From NCBI GenBank assembly GCA_029213005.1, contig JARGPI010000023.1, forward strand, positions 50,648-114,647: a DNA stretch of 64,000 nt, in the 5' to 3' direction. The position numbers and the translations under genes were made by a program. How positions within the stretch are numbered: the stretch's first letter is position 1; each line of letters starts with the position of its first letter. Of the stretch, positions 8,772 to 17,364 are shown in pieces. The notes under the pieces are model-generated. The model did not search any database. It was not told the origin of the DNA and was given only the letters and a program-made list of their open reading frames with translations. The stretch is from Verrucomicrobiales bacterium (GTDB taxonomy: Bacteria > Verrucomicrobiota > Verrucomicrobiia > Verrucomicrobiales > DEV007).

Positions 8772-8861
8772 AACACACTATGCCTCGTCGAACCCGGAAA
8801 AGCAAATAGGCACGTTTGCACGCGCCTACGGAAAATTCGGGCTAAGAAAGCGGGCGGAAGC

Positions 8862-9131
8862 CTACCAACTCGACTTGGTCACCCCGGGGAGCATACCCTG
8901 TGATGCCAGCTCACGAAAAGCGATACGAGACATTCTAAAACGACGAAGATAGCCTCGACGACGACCAGTTACTTCGCAGCGATTCACCAAACGGGTTGGG
9001 CTCGCATCACGAGGTAGAAGCGTAAGAGCTTCATAATCCTTTTCGTCCTTTAACTTTTTACGCAACTTTGCGTATTTGTTGACGGTCTTCTGTTTGCGCG
9101 CATTGCGCTCTATCCAAGCTTTTCTTGCCAT
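8862..9131 (-). CDS. rpsN: 30S ribosomal protein S14, zinc-independent (C-minus) type
   Basis: This 89-residue protein (MARKAWIERNARKQKT at the N-terminus and RRRGYLRRFRMSRIAFRELA in the C-terminal half) is S14. It is the long form that lacks the two CxxC zinc motifs of the 61-residue form. The only cysteine is in NRCEVTGR. It stands alone and not in the spc ribosomal operon. In many bacteria a stand-alone C-minus S14 is a zinc-starvation paralogue controlled by Zur. In others it is the only copy, so its status here is open. The AT-rich upstream side (9140-9190) is the likely promoter. Confidence 0.95.
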   Translation of the reverse strand: MARKAWIERNARKQKTVNKYAKLRKKLKDEKDYEALTLLPRDASPTRLVNRCEVTGRRRGYLRRFRMSRIAFRELASQGMLPGVTKSSW

Positions 9132-9226
9132 GAGGAGGGGAATTTACGTTTTTTTAAGCTTTTTCAACCAGAAAGTTTGGAAGATGTGACTTGAATTTGG
9201 TTTTTTGTACATCATATGTAAATACA

Positions 9227-9964
9227 ATGAGGCATTTGCTCGTAATTTTCTTAATTATTTCGGCCCAATTGATGGCTTCTGCAGAGGAAAAATCAAAGGA
9301 TTGGTTGGAGTTCTATTACCTGAATCCGAAACCCGATGAGTTCATTTCCCAAATGGAAGCATGGCAAAAGGAAGGGGTTTTGAGGGATTTCAATGTCCAG
9401 CCGGTCCTTATTGCCTTTATTAGCCAACTGATGCGGGAAAACCGGGAGAAAATCCAACCGTGGTGGCTCTCATTGAAAGAAATGGCCCCCGAGGACCGGG
9501 CCGTTTTCGGTGCTGCCTTACTTTTTGCGAGAGTGAGCGAGGCTGACGTTATTGTGGAGGATGCGTTAGGAAAGAAATTTGATGACGAAGAGAGGCCGCC
9601 CAAAATTCTTGAAATCCCTCTCGATAAGACATCAACCCTCGACATGCTGTGGGGATTTTATTATGCGACAGGCTCCGAGTCTGCGGTGAGACGGATTGTG
9701 AAGAGTTTCCTGTACGAAGCTGCTCCATTGAAGCCACAAGGGGTGAAAATTCCGGAAGGTTACATCCCATTTTACACTGAACTACCCCGCCTCGCTTACG
9801 AATCGATGCATTCCAATATGTTGCGGCATGAGGCGCTTGTTTTGATCTGCGAAAAAATCATGGAGTCAGACAAAAGCCTGACTCCGCCCGAAAAATCGAA
9901 TCTTTATGATCTTCTTTCAGAGGTGAAGCCGGAGAAATACCCGGTTAAAAAAGAGGTTAAGTGA
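9227..9964 (+). CDS. Secreted protein of unknown function
   Basis: The start is placed at the ATG at 9227 because it begins a clear signal peptide (MRHLLVIFLIISAQLMASAEE), and the 12 extra codons of the upstream TTG frame would spoil it. The mature part is about 225 residues, mostly helical, acidic and rich in Glu and Lys. It has no cysteine motif and no catalytic signature that I recognise. It resembles small periplasmic helical-repeat proteins of Verrucomicrobiota. Its stop codon overlaps the convergent rnr stop by 8 bp. Confidence 0.78.
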   Translation: MRHLLVIFLIISAQLMASAEEKSKDWLEFYYLNPKPDEFISQMEAWQKEGVLRDFNVQPVLIAFISQLMRENREKIQPWWLSLKEMAPEDRAVFGAALLFARVSEADVIVEDALGKKFDDEERPPKILEIPLDKTSTLDMLWGFYYATGSESAVRRIVKSFLYEAAPLKPQGVKIPEGYIPFYTELPRLAYESMHSNMLRHEALVLICEKIMESDKSLTPPEKSNLYDLLSEVKPEKYPVKKEVK

Positions 9965-12209
9965 GGGCGAAATCGAGAAAGCCCCGGCTTCTATCTATTC
10001 GGATTAGTTTTACGGTTACGGTTCCACCGATAGCAACGGTGTTGGCAGAGTTCAGAGCGCTTACGAATTGGTTCTCTCCTTTATCGAGGTAGAATCCGTC
10101 ACTGGAAGAGAAATCCATTTTGCGGATCAGTCCTCTCACCATCAGTTCCTTTAATTCCACAAAGATCCCAATGGGTCGAATGTCGGTCACAATCGCTTCG
10201 AAGGTTTGATCGGCGTCGTCTTTCAACAAGTTCTCAAGGTATTCGACCATTTTGAGCTGTTGGGAATCCCTTTCGGCGTCGGCGGCGACCCGTTCAGTCC
10301 GGGAAATATGCGTCGAAATTTCGGCGGCTCCGGCTTCGGTCGGGGTTTTATCGGGATGCAGGGGAGCACTTGGTTCCTTATGTCTCGACATGATTCGTTT
10401 CAGCGAGCGATGCACGATCAGATCGGCATACCGGCGGATCGGGCTGGTAAAGTGACAGTAGTTATCCTTTGCCAGTCCAAAGTGGCCGACGGGGTCTTTG
10501 GAGTAGGCGGCTCGCTTCATGCTTTTGAGCAATGCCAACTTTAAGAGGTGTTCTTCCGGCTTTCCTTTGATCGCTTTGGTGAGCTTCTGAATTTCAGAGC
10601 GAATTGTCGGGTCTCCGATTTTATGGCCAAAAGAACGGGCCTGTTCGGCAAATTCCTGCAACTTGTCGGGATCAGGAGACTCATGAATCCGATAGATAGA
10701 GGTGGCGCCTTCATTCCTGGTTTCGCGGGCCACAGCTTCGTTGGCGGCGAGCATAAACTCTTCGATCAATTGATGACTTTCATCGTGTTCGCTTTTTTTA
10801 ACGGCGAAGGCGATTCCATCGGCATCGAGGACGACTCTGACCTCCGGAAAATCGAGATCGAAACAACCTTCTTTAAATCGCTTCCGGCGAAGCGTATCGG
10901 CGAGTTTCCAGGCCCGCCTCAAATGAGCGACGACATTTTTTTCCACCGGGTCATCGAACGCTTCAGCGGCTTCGTCACTCAGCTTCAGGCGGGTATAGGC
11001 TTCTTCATAGCTGTAGCGCCAGCAACTGTTGATCACTGCGGAGACAAAGCGGGCCTTTTTCATGTTCCCTTTTTGATCGAAGGTGATGACGGTGGCGTGG
11101 GTCAATCGATCCACATGTGGATTCAGGCTGCAAACACCGTTGCTGAGTTTTTCCGGGATCATCGGGATGACGCGATCGGCCAGGTAAACGGAATTGCCGC
11201 GCTTCCGGGCCTCTTTATCCAATGCTGTCCCCGGTTTCACATAATGCGAGACATCGGCGATGTGCACGGCCAGTTCCCAACCCGAATTATCGGGTAGTTC
11301 TCTGACCGATATCGCATCATCAAAATCGCGAGCGTCTTCCGGATCGATCGTAAAAACTTCGCGGTCCCGCCAATCTTCCCGGTTCAGGATGTCATCTGCG
11401 GAAATCGTTTCATCGATGGCTTCCGCTTCCATCAGGACTTCGTGAGGGAATTTCAGAGGAAGGCGGTATCGATGGATAACGCTCAGCATATCAACACCCG
11501 GATCTTCGGGGCGGCCCAGTCGCTCAATCATGCGGGCGGCGGGGGGGCGGTCGGTATTTGCCCAGCTCAGGAACTCGGCAACGACGAGATCTCCGGGCTT
11601 AGCCTCGGGCAGCACTTCCCTGAGGTGGAAGCTGGGCGGCAAGCGGTTGTCTTCGGGGGAGAGGACGGCAGTGTGTCCCTTCCTTTCATAGGTGCCGACG
11701 AAGGTGGTCAGGTTCCGCTGCAGAATATCGGAAACCACAGCCTCGTATTGAGCGGTGTCCTGATCGTAACTTTCCCGCTTGGATTTGACGTGCTTATGCC
11801 ACTTTGGTGGCGGCTTTTTCACGATTTTTACCGACACCCTGTCACCGTCAAGGGCGGTTCCCGCACCTCTGCGCCCGACGAAGACGCCTCGTGCCGCGAT
11901 ATCTGTAGGAACGGGTAGTTTTCCAGGAACGTCAGCGGTGAAAAAAGCTAAGGTCTTTTTCTCGCTGTTGATGAAGTTAACGACGCCTTCAAACGTCTGA
12001 TCGGAAGAGCGGTTTCCAGGTGGATAGTATCGGCTTTTTTTGCCCAGTTCGATTTCGCCTTTATCCACCAGATTCGAGAGGGCTTTGCGTAGTTCGCTCC
12101 TCTCTTTCGAAGGAATATCCAGCTCTCTGGCAAACTCAGACTTATTCATCGGTCTGTAATCAGACTGTTTGATCAGGTCCCGTATTTTTTGTTGAATTAG
12201 GTCACTCAA
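9957..12209 (-). CDS. rnr: Ribonuclease R (RNase II/R family 3'-5' exoribonuclease)
   Basis: This 750-residue protein is close to the usual RNase R size. Order: an N-terminal helix-turn-helix-like segment (to about residue 65), cold-shock domains, then the RNB catalytic domain with IDPEDARDFDDAISV at about 286-300. Its aspartates hold Mg2+. A C-terminal S1 domain follows (FEAIVTDIRPIGIFVELKEL, about 670-690). It degrades structured RNA and takes part in rRNA quality control. It is a single gene, divergent from the pseudopilin at 12.3 kb and convergent with the preceding unknown gene. Confidence 0.96.
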   Translation of the reverse strand: MSDLIQQKIRDLIKQSDYRPMNKSEFARELDIPSKERSELRKALSNLVDKGEIELGKKSRYYPPGNRSSDQTFEGVVNFINSEKKTLAFFTADVPGKLPVPTDIAARGVFVGRRGAGTALDGDRVSVKIVKKPPPKWHKHVKSKRESYDQDTAQYEAVVSDILQRNLTTFVGTYERKGHTAVLSPEDNRLPPSFHLREVLPEAKPGDLVVAEFLSWANTDRPPAARMIERLGRPEDPGVDMLSVIHRYRLPLKFPHEVLMEAEAIDETISADDILNREDWRDREVFTIDPEDARDFDDAISVRELPDNSGWELAVHIADVSHYVKPGTALDKEARKRGNSVYLADRVIPMIPEKLSNGVCSLNPHVDRLTHATVITFDQKGNMKKARFVSAVINSCWRYSYEEAYTRLKLSDEAAEAFDDPVEKNVVAHLRRAWKLADTLRRKRFKEGCFDLDFPEVRVVLDADGIAFAVKKSEHDESHQLIEEFMLAANEAVARETRNEGATSIYRIHESPDPDKLQEFAEQARSFGHKIGDPTIRSEIQKLTKAIKGKPEEHLLKLALLKSMKRAAYSKDPVGHFGLAKDNYCHFTSPIRRYADLIVHRSLKRIMSRHKEPSAPLHPDKTPTEAGAAEISTHISRTERVAADAERDSQQLKMVEYLENLLKDDADQTFEAIVTDIRPIGIFVELKELMVRGLIRKMDFSSSDGFYLDKGENQFVSALNSANTVAIGGTVTVKLIRIDRSRGFLDFALT

Positions 12210-12347
12210 GTCGAAAAAGGATGAAAATTATCAAGAAAATGCTGGACTAAATGCAATACATTGTGTTTACAATTAGGTGTCCTGTTAAGAATTCCAGTAT
12301 TTTACCCTAGCATTAAACAACGATTCAGCTTTAACATCCGTCAAACT

Positions 12348-12992
12348 ATGAAAATCGCACCTCACAATCGGACCAGTCAGGGGTTTACCCTCATCGAGAT
12401 TCTGGTCGTCATATCTATTATCGGGATCCTCTCAGGAATGCTCTTTACCGGGGCGTCTGCCGCTATGAAGTCTGCCAAGAAGGCGGATGCGGGAAATACC
12501 GCTTACAATGTGCGAAATGCGGCGTCAGCCTATTTTACGGAGTATCGGAGACATGCCAAGCCCAGTGGAATTAGCGGAAACGATTACGCTGATTTTCCGA
12601 CCGATTCAGATTACATGGATATCTTACTGGGAGCTGATTCGGACGTAGGTAAAACGAAAAACCCACGCGGGATTGCTTTCTTTACTGGAAAAGCGGCGAA
12701 AAAGTTGAGTGGCAACACCTATATTAAAGGGGTTGCCTTGGAAAAGAACGGGGGAGGTTCACTCTGGGATCCGTTCGGACGGATGTACGGAGTCAGACTT
12801 GATACTTCGAACAAAGGCAGAATGGATAATCCGAAGGTCAAGGAACCGTCAATAAGCGGTGGTTCTGGCTCCCCCGAGTGGGGTTCAGGAGGCTCTGTTG
12901 CCAGTGAGGCAGATCTGATCACTGAATCAATTGCCGTCTGGAGTGCTGGACCCGACCTCGAGTCTGCCAAGGACAACGTGTTGACTTGGTGA
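12348..12992 (+). CDS. Type II secretion / type IV pilus-like pseudopilin
   Basis: The start is set at the ATG at 12348, giving 214 residues. The longer GTG frame puts 29 non-pilin residues in front. A short basic leader is followed by the prepilin peptidase site and hydrophobic helix: QG-FTLIEILVVISIIGILSG, with the conserved Glu at +5. The globular part contains GAS-rich loops and a calcium-site-like WDPFGRMYGVRLD segment seen in GspG-type pilins. It stands alone with a strong terminator 30 bp downstream. Other secretion-system genes in the window (21.8 and 45.9 kb) are also isolated, a habit of this phylum. Confidence 0.9.
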   Translation: MKIAPHNRTSQGFTLIEILVVISIIGILSGMLFTGASAAMKSAKKADAGNTAYNVRNAASAYFTEYRRHAKPSGISGNDYADFPTDSDYMDILLGADSDVGKTKNPRGIAFFTGKAAKKLSGNTYIKGVALEKNGGGSLWDPFGRMYGVRLDTSNKGRMDNPKVKEPSISGGSGSPEWGSGGSVASEADLITESIAVWSAGPDLESAKDNVLTW

Positions 12993-13021
12993 CACGGAAC
13001 CTGACTCGCTAATTTTAAATC

Positions 13022-13054
13022 AAAGAACCGCGCACTTTCGTGCGCGGTTCTTTT
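13022..13054. terminator. Strong intrinsic terminator (pseudopilin / cysQ junction)
   Basis: A 14-bp perfect stem AAAGAACCGCGCAC / GTGCGCGGTTCTTT with loop TTTC is followed by a T-run. Because the arm on the other strand also ends in an A-run, it can serve both the pseudopilin transcript and the convergent cysQ. Confidence 0.9.
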
Positions 13055-13060
13055 GTGATT

Positions 13061-13837
13061 TTACTCCACGAAGAAAAACGGATTAAGCAGATTTTCTTTG
13101 TTGTAAGTCAGTGGGTTACCGCTATCCGCCGCGATAACCCTGCGCCCGGCTTCCAGGGCAATGGCGTGCGCGGCACCGGTGTCCCATTCCATGGTCGGCC
13201 CGAGACGAGGGTAGACGTCCGCTTTGCCTTGAGCGACAAGGCAGAGTTTCAGGGAGCTTCCGGCAGATAGGAATTCCACTTCTTTTCCCTGCGATTGGAG
13301 CTGCGCCACAAACTCGTCGACCTCTTTAGTCCGGTGAGAGCGGCTTGCCACGACGGTGACCTTGGATTTCGATGAGTAGTGATCTCCACCTTTCATGGGC
13401 GAGGCCGGTCCATTATTCTCTGAAAACCATGCACCATCGTCTTTAGAGGCATAATACATTCGATTGCCGACAGGCTGAAACACAACTCCAAGGACAGGCG
13501 TGCCGTTGTGGACCAGGGCAATATTGACGGTGAACTCACCATTTCGTTTGATGAACTCTTTGGTTCCATCAAGAGGGTCAACCAGCCAGAAATATTCCCA
13601 GTTTTTACGCTCGGCATAAGAAACGGTTTGGGTCTCCTCTGAAATAATGGGAATTTCAGGAAACTGGGACTCGAGAGCATTTACGATTACTTCATTACCG
13701 CGGCGATCGGCTTCGGTGAGAGGCGACTTGTCTTCTTTCGTATCCACGGAGAACTCGGTTCCGTAGACCTTTAGAATTTCATCGCCGGCGTCGCGCGCGA
13801 TCTGAATGATCGAATTGATGTCAATTGATTGGGTCAT
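13061..13837 (-). CDS. cysQ: 3'(2'),5'-bisphosphate nucleotidase, CysQ/IMPase family
   Basis: The start is at the ATG at 13837 (258 residues, MTQSIDINSIIQIARDAG), because the upstream 14 codons overlap fabG and do not fit the family. The metal-binding motif WLVDPLDGTKEF (about 81-92) and the second motif WDTGAAHAIALEAG (about 207-220) mark the Li+-sensitive phosphatase family. CysQ removes the 3' phosphate from PAP/PAPS made during sulfate assimilation. It follows fabG by 19 bp on the same strand, so the two are likely co-transcribed. Confidence 0.92.
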   Translation of the reverse strand: MTQSIDINSIIQIARDAGDEILKVYGTEFSVDTKEDKSPLTEADRRGNEVIVNALESQFPEIPIISEETQTVSYAERKNWEYFWLVDPLDGTKEFIKRNGEFTVNIALVHNGTPVLGVVFQPVGNRMYYASKDDGAWFSENNGPASPMKGGDHYSSKSKVTVVASRSHRTKEVDEFVAQLQSQGKEVEFLSAGSSLKLCLVAQGKADVYPRLGPTMEWDTGAAHAIALEAGRRVIAADSGNPLTYNKENLLNPFFFVE

Positions 13838-13856
13838 GATGGGGCTGTCGATTGAC

Positions 13857-14603
13857 TTACATGACCATCCCGCCATCAACAGTCAGGACCTGACCGGTGA
13901 TGTAACGAGCCTTCTCCGAAGCGAGGAACTCCACAGCGTTTGAGATATCTGAGGTGTCACCGAAGAATCCGAGAGGAATGGCACCCTTTACCTGTTCCTG
14001 CATATCCTCGGTCAGTTCACCTGTCATATCCGTAACGATAAATCCGGGGGCGATAGCGTTGACGCAGACTTTTCGGCCCGCAAACTCCTTCGCCAGAGCC
14101 TTGGTGTAGCCAATCAAACCGGCCTTACTGGCGGCGTAATTCGACTGGCCGGCGTTTCCGGTCAAGCCGATAACGGAGCTGATGTTGATGATCCGGGCGT
14201 TGGGTTGCTTCAGCATCCCCCGCTGAAACGCTTTAACGGCGTTGAAAGCTCCTTTCAAATTGGTATCGAGGACTGTGTCCCAATCGTCTTCGCTCATCCT
14301 CAGAGCGAGGCCGTCGCGAGTGACTCCTGCATTGTTGACCAGAATACTGGCGACACCCAGATCAGCAGTGACTTGCTTTCCAAACGCTTCCACTGCGGCG
14401 TAATCTGAAATATCGACTGCGTAGCCCTTGGCTTGCCCGGGCCCGATCTGATTTAATTCTTCGGCAGCCTCACTTGAGTTTTTTTCGGTTCGGCTCACTA
14501 CAGCGACCTTTGCCCCTTTTTCGACAAACATTTTCGCGATAGCTTTCCCGATTCCCCGGCCGGAACCGGTGACCACGACGACTCGATCTTGAAATTCACT
14601 CAT
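13857..14603 (-). CDS. fabG: 3-oxoacyl-[acyl-carrier-protein] reductase
   Basis: This 248-residue short-chain dehydrogenase has TGSGRGIG at about 12-19 (NADPH-binding), NNAG near 88-91, catalytic Ser in ISSVIGLTG and the YAASK motif with catalytic Tyr and Lys at about 156-160. The C-terminal ARYITGQVLTVDGGMVM is FabG-typical. It reduces 3-ketoacyl-ACP in fatty-acid elongation. The rest of the fab cluster (fabD, acpP, fabF) is not nearby, so it is an isolated copy paired with cysQ. It may be housekeeping; no link to the PKS can be seen. Confidence 0.94.
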   Translation of the reverse strand: MSEFQDRVVVVTGSGRGIGKAIAKMFVEKGAKVAVVSRTEKNSSEAAEELNQIGPGQAKGYAVDISDYAAVEAFGKQVTADLGVASILVNNAGVTRDGLALRMSEDDWDTVLDTNLKGAFNAVKAFQRGMLKQPNARIINISSVIGLTGNAGQSNYAASKAGLIGYTKALAKEFAGRKVCVNAIAPGFIVTDMTGELTEDMQEQVKGAIPLGFFGDTSDISNAVEFLASEKARYITGQVLTVDGGMVM

Positions 14604-14656
14604 CGCGCTTAATCCACCGCCCTGAGCTTGATCGCAAGAAAAAAGTCGAGATAAAC

Positions 14657-15211
14657 TCAGTACCAGAGACGCCCTTCGGTGTTACCAATGCGATTCTTTG
14701 CAATGTGAAGAGCCGCGAAGATCTTGAAATCAACTAATTTGCCGTCTGACTGTTGGTCGCCGCACCACGAAAGAACATCTTCAATTTTGATGATGTGAAC
14801 GATAATATTCTCGGTACGATCGCCTCCGCCCGCCGTGACGCGGGTCATTTCGGACGCATGGAAAATCGTTACGCATTCATTGGTGAGGCCAGCGGAAGAG
14901 GGGCCCTCGAGGAGCTTGCTCCACTTTTTAGCGACGAATCCGGTTTCCTCCTTCAGTTCCCGCCGGGCAGCCGTTTCCAGTGGTTCGTTTTCTTGAAGTG
15001 GAATGTCGCCAGCCAGTCCTGCCGGTAATTCGATTACAAATCTATCCACCGGGGGGCGAAACTGCTCGGTAAGGACCACTTTATCATCATCAGTGATCGC
15101 GAGCACCCCTACGCATCCCGTAGCATTGGACCTGACCACATATTCCCATCCCTGTCCGGTTTCGCGAAACTGAAGGTGTTTCCCGTCGTATCTGATGATC
15201 GGATCGCTCAT
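14657..15211 (-). CDS. Nudix hydrolase, ADP-ribose pyrophosphatase-like
   Basis: The start is set at the ATG at 15211 (184 residues, MSDPIIRYDGKHLQF), because the 33 codons upstream are not family-like. The Nudix box sits at about 70-92: GDIPLQENEP then ARRELKEETGF, matching the Gx5Ex7REUxEExGU rule. The preceding FRPPVDRFVIELPAG is typical of ADP-ribose pyrophosphatases (NudF type). The exact nucleotide substrate is unknown. It is divergent from the carboxypeptidase gene, and the 92-bp space between them likely holds both promoters. Confidence 0.9.
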   Translation of the reverse strand: MSDPIIRYDGKHLQFRETGQGWEYVVRSNATGCVGVLAITDDDKVVLTEQFRPPVDRFVIELPAGLAGDIPLQENEPLETAARRELKEETGFVAKKWSKLLEGPSSAGLTNECVTIFHASEMTRVTAGGGDRTENIIVHIIKIEDVLSWCGDQQSDGKLVDFKIFAALHIAKNRIGNTEGRLWY

Positions 15212-15303
15212 CGGTAAACTTCGTAAACATCGAACGAATTTCAAATAATCGTTTTTGAAATGATGCGGCTTGTCTTTTCCGTCCTGGCGGGGGATTTTCG
15301 GGA

Positions 15304-16779
15304 ATGGCAAATCAGGCTTACGATAAATTGGTTCAGCTTTGCAGCGAACTCCAAATTCTTAAAGACACTCAATCTCTCTTGAGTTGGGATCAGGAAGTGA
15401 ACATGGCAAAGAAAGGCGTTGCCTACCGGGCCGCTCAACTCTCTTTTCTTAGTGGAGAAACTCATACCCGCTTCACGGACCCGAAGGTCGGAGACTGGAT
15501 TGCTGAGGCTAGAGGAGACGATTCGTTGGATCAACACCAGAGAGCCAACCTCAGAGAGTGGGACCGGGAATATAAACGGGACACCTGTCTGCCGGTCGAG
15601 TTAGTCAAAAAGATGGCGAAAACCAGAGTGACGGCTCACGAAGCATGGGCGGAAGCCCGGGAAAAGTCTGACTTTTCTCTATTTCGGAAACCACTCGCGG
15701 AACTTATCGAACTCAGTAAAGAGCAGGTCTCTTACTGGGGCTACGAAGAGACTCCATACAATGGACTTCTCGATATTTACGAAAAAGGAGCCACCATTGA
15801 TAAAATCGACCGGGTCTTTGCTGACTACAAGAACGATTTGATTCCGCTGGTTGAGCAAGCCTGTGCCCTGGACCGTATGGAGCCCGAAGCTTTGCAAGGG
15901 GAATATCCCATCGATAAACAAGCGGCTTTCAATCGGGAAGTGGCAGCCTCGATCGGTTTTGATTTTGATGCAGGTCGTATCGATACTGCGGTTCACCCAT
16001 TCTGCACCGGATTAGGGCCTTTCGATACAAGGCTTACGACACGATACGATACCGGGGACTTCAGGAGTTCTCTATATGGTGTGTTACACGAGGCCGGGCA
16101 TGGTTTATATGATCAGGGCGTTAATCCGGACTATCACGGCACCCCTTGTGGAGAGGCTGTTTCACTCGGAGTTCATGAATCGCAATCGCGCCTCTGGGAA
16201 AATCACGTGGGGCGGAGTCTGGCGTTCTGGGAAAAGTGGCTGCCGGTTGCGGTTACCTATTTTCCGAATCTAGATCAATTGAATGCAGTGGAGATGACCC
16301 GTGCCGCCAATCTTGCGAATAAATCATTTATCAGAGTTGAGGCAGATGAAGTTACCTATGATTTACACGTCATACTTCGGTATGAAATAGAGAAAGCTAT
16401 TTTTTCCGGTGAACTGGCGTTAGATGAAATACCGGACGCCTGGAACTCAAAATTTAAAGAATCGTTCGGTATGGAGGTTGATTCCTATGCCAATGGCTGT
16501 CTACAGGACATTCACTGGAGTATGGGGGGATTCGGTTATTTCCCTACCTATACATTAGGTAATCTAAATGCGTCACACCTCGTTGCTGCCGCACGGGAAC
16601 ACGATGGCGTTGCCGGAGATATGGATCAGGGAGAATTCGGGTCTCTTCTTTCGTGGATGCGGGAGAAAATACACAGTGCCGGAAGTCTTTATCCACCAGA
16701 GGAACTGATTGAAAGAGCGGCAGGAAAGCCGGTTTCACCGGAGGCGCATTTGGATCATCTCAGAAGTCGCTACTTATAG
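15304..16779 (+). CDS. Carboxypeptidase Taq-type (M32 metallocarboxypeptidase)
   Basis: This 491-residue protein has the usual M32 length. The zinc motif HEAGH at about residue 262 is in VLHEAGHGLYDQG, and the third ligand Glu is expected in LGVHESQSRLWEN about 26 residues later. That block is diagnostic of the family. M32 enzymes remove C-terminal residues (broad, not Pro) from peptides in the cytoplasm. It is a single transcription unit with a hairpin at 16788-16821 just after the stop. The neighbouring genes show no functional link. Confidence 0.96.
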   Translation: MANQAYDKLVQLCSELQILKDTQSLLSWDQEVNMAKKGVAYRAAQLSFLSGETHTRFTDPKVGDWIAEARGDDSLDQHQRANLREWDREYKRDTCLPVELVKKMAKTRVTAHEAWAEAREKSDFSLFRKPLAELIELSKEQVSYWGYEETPYNGLLDIYEKGATIDKIDRVFADYKNDLIPLVEQACALDRMEPEALQGEYPIDKQAAFNREVAASIGFDFDAGRIDTAVHPFCTGLGPFDTRLTTRYDTGDFRSSLYGVLHEAGHGLYDQGVNPDYHGTPCGEAVSLGVHESQSRLWENHVGRSLAFWEKWLPVAVTYFPNLDQLNAVEMTRAANLANKSFIRVEADEVTYDLHVILRYEIEKAIFSGELALDEIPDAWNSKFKESFGMEVDSYANGCLQDIHWSMGGFGYFPTYTLGNLNASHLVAAAREHDGVAGDMDQGEFGSLLSWMREKIHSAGSLYPPEELIERAAGKPVSPEAHLDHLRSRYL

Positions 16780-16787
16780 ATAAAACA

Positions 16788-16821
16788 AGCCGCCGCCAGG
16801 ATTTGTGTCCTGACGGCGGCT
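16788..16821 (+). terminator. Hairpin after the M32 carboxypeptidase gene
   Basis: A 14-bp stem AGCCGCCGCCAGGA / TCCTGACGGCGGCT (one non-Watson-Crick pair) with loop TTTGTG starts 9 bp after the stop. The T-run after it is broken (CTTCCTTGGTTTTG), so termination may be partial or Rho-assisted. Confidence 0.7.
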
Positions 16822-17008
16822 CTTCCTTGGTTTTGTGGATGTTATCCACGAGGTTGGAAGAAAGCAACTTTTTGGCAAATGTCGAATTTAAATTTCACTG
16901 AAAATTAATTGACTTTTGTAAGTTTATTAACTCAAGGGCTTTGGGTGAGGGGATTTCTCCCATTTATCCAGCTTTACAAACGCCCGAATTTTTGATGTAT
17001 TTGGCGGA

Positions 17009-17335
17009 ATGAAATTTACCAATCTTATTCTTCTAGTTCTGATTCTCGCGGCGGTGGTCGCTAACCTGCTTTTCGGTCTGGGAATGCTGAGTGTCGGTTC
17101 ATCTGAATACCGTGCCGTACCGGCTGTTCAAATGGATGAAATCGGTTTTCGGAAGTTGGCGGACGCCAATGGCATCGAAGTTGGCGAGGATGGGAAAATT
17201 AAATTTCCCAATGAAATGCGTGGAGAATTGCTGAAATACAAGATGTTGCCCTTCACGATTTCCGAAATTGAGAAGGAAGGTTTTGAGTTTATTACGGTGA
17301 CGTCCGATGATCACTACCTGTTCCGCAAGAAGTAG
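17009..17335 (+). CDS. Small secreted or membrane-anchored protein, function unknown
   Basis: This 108-residue protein begins with a hydrophobic segment (about residues 6-28) that could be an uncleaved anchor or a signal peptide. The rest is acidic and soluble and ends VTSDDHYLFRKK. There are no cysteines and no motif that I recognise. It is followed 29 bp later by an esterase gene on the same strand. The 230 bp upstream contain the carboxypeptidase terminator and an AT-rich stretch (16860-17000) that probably holds the promoter of this pair. Confidence 0.65.
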   Translation: MKFTNLILLVLILAAVVANLLFGLGMLSVGSSEYRAVPAVQMDEIGFRKLADANGIEVGEDGKIKFPNEMRGELLKYKMLPFTISEIEKEGFEFITVTSDDHYLFRKK

Positions 17336-17364
17336 TCTGCAGAGGAATCGCTCCCCTTTTGTGC

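Noticed and set aside
13857..14603. FabG and AcpS as part of the PKS system
   Set aside because: They are 11-33 kb from the PKS, in other operons, and are expected housekeeping genes of fatty-acid synthesis.
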